From contig NZ_CP186694.1 of the NCBI RefSeq assembly GCF_049532965.1, positions 1,860,001-1,924,000 of the forward strand: a stretch of 64,000 nucleotides of DNA, read 5' to 3'. Below are positions 60,814-64,000 of this stretch, piece by piece. A program made the position numbers and the translations under genes. Numbering within the stretch: the stretch's first letter is position 1; each line of letters starts with the position of its first letter. Source of the stretch: Roseateles sp049532965 (GTDB taxonomy: Bacteria > Pseudomonadota > Gammaproteobacteria > Burkholderiales > Burkholderiaceae_C). A model generated the notes under the pieces. That model had not been told where the DNA came from. It worked only from the letters and a program-made list of their open reading frames with translations, and did not search any database.

Positions 60814-62499
60814 ATGTTCCAGAACTTCCGGCTCTCGATGGCCTGGCTGCACACCTGGTTCGGCCTGGTGCTGGGCTTCGTGCTGATGGTGGTGTTCTTC
60901 TTCGGCGCGCTGTCGGTGTTCGATCGCGAGATCGACCGCTGGGCCATCCCGTCCTCGCGCTTTGCGCCGCAGCCGATGCCGTCCTTCGATCGCATCCTGA
61001 AGCCCGCCTTCGAGCGGATGCAGCCGGACAAGGACGCGGTCGCGCTGCTGGAGGGCCGCGTCGATGGCCCGCTGCCGGAGCGCTTCGACGTCGTGCGCAG
61101 CTGGGGCGCGTACACGACGCACCGGGATCCGGTGGTGTCGGTGTTCGCCGGCTTCGAAGTGCCGCGCGCGAAGGATCCGGACGAGACCGTCTTCGCCAGC
61201 CATGCGCTGGACCCGCGCAGCGGCGCGGTGCTGCCGCAGGGCCAGTTGCGCATCGGCAGCGAGTTCTTCTATCCGCTGCATTACAGCCTGCACCTGAGCT
61301 GGAAGGACCTGGGCTACTGGATCGTCGGCTTCTCGGCGCTGATGATGCTCGCAGCGCTGGTCAGCGGCGTGGTGATGCACCGGAAGATCTTCCGCGAGTT
61401 CTTCACCTTCCGCCGCCACAAGGCGGTGCAGCGCAGCGCGCTGGACCTGCACAACCTGACGGGCGTGATCGCCCTGCCCTTCCACTTCTTCTTCGCGTTC
61501 ACCGGCATCGTGATCTTCGCGGGCATCTACTTTCCGGTGGCGCACACGCAGTTGCATGACCTGCACGACCTGCATGAGCGCGTCGAGGCGCGCGAGACGG
61601 GCCTGCCGCACGAGCGCTCCGGCGTCGCGGCCCCGATGGCCTCGGTCGATGCGATGGTGGCGCAGGCGCAGCAACGCTGGGCGGCCAAGGGCATGGCTGG
61701 GGAGGTCGGCTTCGTGAGCGTCATGCACGTGGGCGACGCCAACGCCTACGTCAGCGTGTACCGCGCCGGCACCGACCGCGTCGCCCTGACCGGCGAAGGC
61801 GTGCACTTCAAGGCCACCACCGGCGAATTGCTGCGCGAGGACCCGCCCCGCACGGCCGTCGACAGCGTCAACGAGTTCCTCACGGGCCTGCACCTGCAGC
61901 ACTTCCGGCACTGGTTGCTGCGCTGGCTGTACGTGCTGGGCGGGCTGCTCGGATGCGTGTGCATCGCCACCGGCTTCCTGTTCTTCGTCGAGAAGCGCAA
62001 GCAGCAGCACGCCAAGGCCGGCGGCCAAGGCAGCCGCGTGGTCGATGCGCTGGCGGTCACGACGGTGACCGGCATGCTGGCCGCGACGATGGCCATGCTG
62101 GTGGCCAACCGGCTGCTGCCGGAATCGCTCGCCGACAAGGGGGAATGGGAACGGACGGTGTTCTGGAGCGCCTGGGCACTGGCGACGGTCCATGCGTTCG
62201 TGCGCGGCGGCGCGGTGGCGCAGGCCCGGATGAATCCGGCGTGGCGCGAGCAGTGCTGGGCCGTCGTTGCCGGCGCGATCGCGGCGGTGATCGCCAACGC
62301 CGTCACCACCGGCGATCACCTGGGACGGACACTGGCGGCCGGCTACTGGCCCGTGGCCGGCGTGGACCTCAGCCTGCTGGCAACCGCGGCAGTGGCGGCG
62401 CTCGCCGCCCGCAAGCTGGCCAGGCGCGAAGCGCTGGCCGATCGACTGCCGCGCCAGGAGCCGGCGGTCCTGGCCACCGCGGAGGCGCGTCATGGCTGA
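60814..62499 (+). CDS. PepSY-associated transmembrane protein (iron-uptake associated)
   Basis: The 561-residue inner-membrane protein starts with the PepSY_TM helix (LSMAWLHTWFGLVLGFVLMV) and has further helices near residues 170-190, 210-235, 365-395 and, in the C-terminal third, around 410-545. Conserved HxxxG and HNLTG motifs (LDLHNLTGVIALPFHFF) and periplasmic PepSY-like domains are present. Relatives are encoded with TonB-dependent siderophore receptors and may act in reductive iron release. It overlaps the DUF3325 gene by 8 bases. Confidence 0.88.
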   Translation: MFQNFRLSMAWLHTWFGLVLGFVLMVVFFFGALSVFDREIDRWAIPSSRFAPQPMPSFDRILKPAFERMQPDKDAVALLEGRVDGPLPERFDVVRSWGAYTTHRDPVVSVFAGFEVPRAKDPDETVFASHALDPRSGAVLPQGQLRIGSEFFYPLHYSLHLSWKDLGYWIVGFSALMMLAALVSGVVMHRKIFREFFTFRRHKAVQRSALDLHNLTGVIALPFHFFFAFTGIVIFAGIYFPVAHTQLHDLHDLHERVEARETGLPHERSGVAAPMASVDAMVAQAQQRWAAKGMAGEVGFVSVMHVGDANAYVSVYRAGTDRVALTGEGVHFKATTGELLREDPPRTAVDSVNEFLTGLHLQHFRHWLLRWLYVLGGLLGCVCIATGFLFFVEKRKQQHAKAGGQGSRVVDALAVTTVTGMLAATMAMLVANRLLPESLADKGEWERTVFWSAWALATVHAFVRGGAVAQARMNPAWREQCWAVVAGAIAAVIANAVTTGDHLGRTLAAGYWPVAGVDLSLLATAAVAALAARKLARREALADRLPRQEPAVLATAEARHG

Positions 62500-62818
62500 A
62501 CCGGTGACCTTGCTGTTCGGTGCCGCGCTGACGGCGGTGGCCGGCTTCGGCTGGTTGGCGCTTGCGATGGATCCGCATTGGGAACAGGTTCATGGCGAAC
62601 CCGCCGCGCCGGCGTCTGTTGCGCGGTGCTTGCGGCTGGCCGGCGCGCTGGCGCTGGCCGCATCGCTGGGCCTGTGCCTCGGCGCGGACCATCCGTCGAT
62701 GGCCGTGCTCGTGTGGGTGATGCTGATGGCCGGCGCTGCCGCAACGATCGCGGCCACGCTGTCGTGGCGGCCTCAGTGGCTGCGCGCCCTCTGGCCCGGG
62801 GCCAAGGGCGCGCGCTGA
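62492..62818 (+). CDS. DUF3325 family small membrane protein
   Basis: The 108-residue protein has three hydrophobic helices (about 5-25, 45-63 and 70-90), and fits DUF3325, which regularly follows DUF3649 and PepSY genes in iron-uptake clusters. Its function is not known. Its start lies inside the end of the PepSY gene, suggesting coupled translation. Confidence 0.82.
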   Translation: MAEPVTLLFGAALTAVAGFGWLALAMDPHWEQVHGEPAAPASVARCLRLAGALALAASLGLCLGADHPSMAVLVWVMLMAGAAATIAATLSWRPQWLRALWPGAKGAR

Positions 62819-62872
62819 CGCCTCGCCGCATTGGCGGGGCGGGCGGGCGTGTCACGCCCGCGGGGAGGGTCC

Positions 62873-63349
62873 TCAGGCGCGGCGCCGACGGGCCACCAGC
62901 CCCAGACCGGCCACGCCGGCCAGCATCAGGGCGTAGGTCGCCGGCTCCGGCACGGCAGCGGCATTCACCGTCGTCGACAGCACCGCGACGTTGCCGAATC
63001 CGGCGCCGCTCAGCGTGCCGCTGGCGATCAGCTGATAGGTGCCGGCCGCCAGGTTGGCGTAGCTGAAACCGGTCGCGCTGGCGTCGAGGTCGGTCAGGCC
63101 GCTCAAGCCGGCGAAGCTGAACGTCACGGACTGCAGCGGCAGCGTGAAGCCGCTGCTGAAGTCGATCGAGGTCGCCGCCAGCACGGCGCCGGTGACGTTC
63201 GACGTCTCGGACAGGGTGAAGGATCCGAGGACGACGTCGGAAAAGCTGCCGTTGCTCGGCGTGACGAACACCGGATCCAGCGTCGCGGCCCCGGCGGCAC
63301 CGCCGACCAGGGTGGCGATCGCGGCCAGCATCAGGGACTTCTTGTTCAT
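62873..63349 (-). CDS. PEP-CTERM sorting domain protein
   Basis: The 158-residue exported protein has a signal peptide (MNKKSLMLAAIATLVGGAAG), a Ser/Thr/Ala/Gly-rich middle and a C-terminal sorting signal VPEPATYALMLAGVAGLGLV followed by ARRRRA. That signal, PEP then a membrane helix then Arg-rich end, is recognised by exosortase (EpsH/XrtA), which cleaves and moves the protein to the surface or matrix. No exosortase gene is in the window. The start at 63349 has GGAGCAGCC upstream. A sigma-54 promoter match lies about 90 bases upstream. Confidence 0.92.
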   Translation of the reverse strand: MNKKSLMLAAIATLVGGAAGAATLDPVFVTPSNGSFSDVVLGSFTLSETSNVTGAVLAATSIDFSSGFTLPLQSVTFSFAGLSGLTDLDASATGFSYANLAAGTYQLIASGTLSGAGFGNVAVLSTTVNAAAVPEPATYALMLAGVAGLGLVARRRRA

Positions 63350-63440
63350 GGCTGCTCCATCTCTCATGCGGAATCCCGGGGGTGGACTCCAGCACCCGGG
63401 AGTTTGCATGTCGGACACGCCCTGCGTCCCGGCTGAAAAG

Positions 63441-63457
63441 TGCGATATCTGTACCAG
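63441..63457 (-). promoter_or_regulatory. sigma-54 (RpoN) promoter of the PEP-CTERM gene
   Basis: On the minus strand CTGGTACAGATATCGCA fits the sigma-54 pattern YTGGCACG-N4-TTGCW. The invariant GG (-24) and GC (-12) are present with exactly 10 bases between them, and most other positions agree. It would start transcription near 63430, giving a leader of about 80 bases. Confidence 0.7.
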
Positions 63458-63472
63458 TGCGTCACAGCCGTA

Positions 63473-63497
63473 AGGCTCAGGCGAGAGCGCTGAGCCT
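63473..63497. repeat. inverted repeat between parC and the PEP-CTERM promoter
   Basis: AGGCTCAG (63473-63480) pairs with CTGAGCCT (63490-63497) around a nine-base loop. It lies 30 bases after the parC stop and 16 bases upstream of the sigma-54 element. It could be the parC terminator (no T-run on that strand) or a binding site for an activator. Confidence 0.65.
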
Positions 63498-63527
63498 GTT
63501 TTCGGCGACAGAGCTGGAGGCACCCCC

Positions 63528-64000
63528 TCAGGCCGCCGTCACCCGCATCGGCTTCTGCATGACGTCGCAGGCCTTGCCCTTCTTCGCACGCTTGCCCGCA
63601 TAGGCGGCCAGCGCCGCGCCCTTGAGCGGCTCTTCCTTGGCCTTGCCGCCCCGGGCGGTGCCGCTGACCAGCACCTGGTTGGTGAACGCCGCCACGCTGA
63701 CGAGCGCGTCCTTGGCGTCGAGGTCGATCAGCGTCAGCCCACGCCCGCCCTTGGGCTGGTGCTTGAGCTCGTCGATCGCGAAGGTCAGCAGCCGGCCAGC
63801 CATCGACAGGCAGGCCACCTGCACGCCCGCCACCTCGCCCGCCGGCACCATGGCCGGCGGCAGCGGACGCTCGTCGCCTTCCAGGCTGAGGAAGCCCTTG
63901 CCCGCCTTTTGCCGGCCGACCAGGTCACCGACCTCCGCCAGCAGACCGAAGCCGCCAGTACCGGCAAGCAGCAGCTTCTGCGTCGCCGCGCCGGCGAAGT
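63528..64000 (-). CDS. parC: DNA topoisomerase IV subunit A, C-terminal part (partial)
   Basis: The reading frame enters from beyond the right edge and ends at 63528, giving about 157 residues of the C-terminal beta-pinwheel domain (GLLAEVGDLVGRQKAGKGFL, ACLSMAGRLLTFAIDELKHQ, GGRGLTLIDLDAKDALVSVA). These blocks are characteristic of ParC, which unlinks replicated chromosomes. GyrA is less likely because the pinwheel repeats and the basic end KRAKKGKACDVMQKP are of ParC type. The catalytic N-terminal part lies outside the window. Confidence 0.88.
   Translation of the reverse strand, partial: FAGAATQKLLLAGTGGFGLLAEVGDLVGRQKAGKGFLSLEGDERPLPPAMVPAGEVAGVQVACLSMAGRLLTFAIDELKHQPKGGRGLTLIDLDAKDALVSVAAFTNQVLVSGTARGGKAKEEPLKGAALAAYAGKRAKKGKACDVMQKPMRVTAA

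Noticed and set aside
60409..62493. A 694-codon open frame antisense to the DUF3649 and PepSY genes
   Set aside because: The plus-strand genes have coherent membrane topology and family motifs; the antisense product is low-complexity.

Overview
The window is a high-GC, gene-dense stretch of bacterial chromosome. Gene content and order point to a betaproteobacterium of the order Burkholderiales, probably near the Roseateles/Mitsuaria/Rubrivivax type; the genus is inference. The pointers are the iscRSUA-hscBA-fdx order next to a low-molecular-weight tyrosine phosphatase remnant, the uvrB / aromatic aminotransferase pair, an RnfB-like ferredoxin next to nth, zapA followed by 6S RNA and an EVE-domain gene, an intracellular PHA depolymerase, DUF3016, DUF3717 and DUF1653 genes, and a PEP-CTERM protein. 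Almost every base is coding, with short gaps, and most gaps hold recognisable terminators or -10 elements of the type TACAAT or TAGAAT.

Layout. 1-7.3 kb (minus strand): the iron-sulfur cluster operon iscR-iscS-iscU-iscA-hscB-hscA-fdx, then tsaD. It has a candidate IscR site upstream, a clear intrinsic terminator between iscA and hscB, and a 5'-truncated tyrosine phosphatase upstream of iscR. 7.3-12.1 kb: an unknown secreted protein, a four-domain rhodanese protein and uvrB. 12.2-17.9 kb (plus): aromatic aminotransferase, PHA depolymerase, RnfB-like ferredoxin, nth, a ZapB-like coiled coil, zapA, 6S RNA and an EVE protein. 17.9-25.9 kb: a degenerate GGDEF protein, rpsU, yqeY, a BLH-type phosphatase, a TRAP permease pair, a guanidinium exporter, an amino-acid binding protein and rarA. 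25.9-31.6 kb: lolA, ftsK, a Crp-type regulator, divergent trxB, then rpmB-rpmG.

31.6-42.8 kb: DUF3016, a fatty-acid desaturase, rsmB, DUF1653, DUF1345, purN, trpS, a DUF3717/DUF1289 protein, a MATE exporter, and a Spy-like / response regulator / histidine kinase cassette. 42.9-47.7 kb: a GtrA-GtrB-GT39 type glycosylation set downstream of ettA. 47.9-57.8 kb: a peptide-binding protein, an orphan OmpR-type regulator, rhlE, mnmC, a chemoreceptor with a candidate sigma-28 promoter, rpiA and a DUF6152/membrane protein pair. 57.9-64 kb: DAHP synthase, pyrD, a three-gene DUF3649-PepSY-DUF3325 iron-uptake-associated set with a candidate Fur box, a PEP-CTERM protein with a well-matched sigma-54 promoter, and the 3' part of parC.

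Most of the window is housekeeping. I did not find a phage, an insertion sequence, a CRISPR array, a tRNA or rRNA gene, or a defence island. The most interesting items are the sigma-54 promoter in front of the PEP-CTERM gene, the phosphatase gene remnant joined to an unknown secreted-protein gene, the terminator inside the isc operon, the complete Gtr-like glycosylation cassette with in-frame repeats, and several short tandem repeats.
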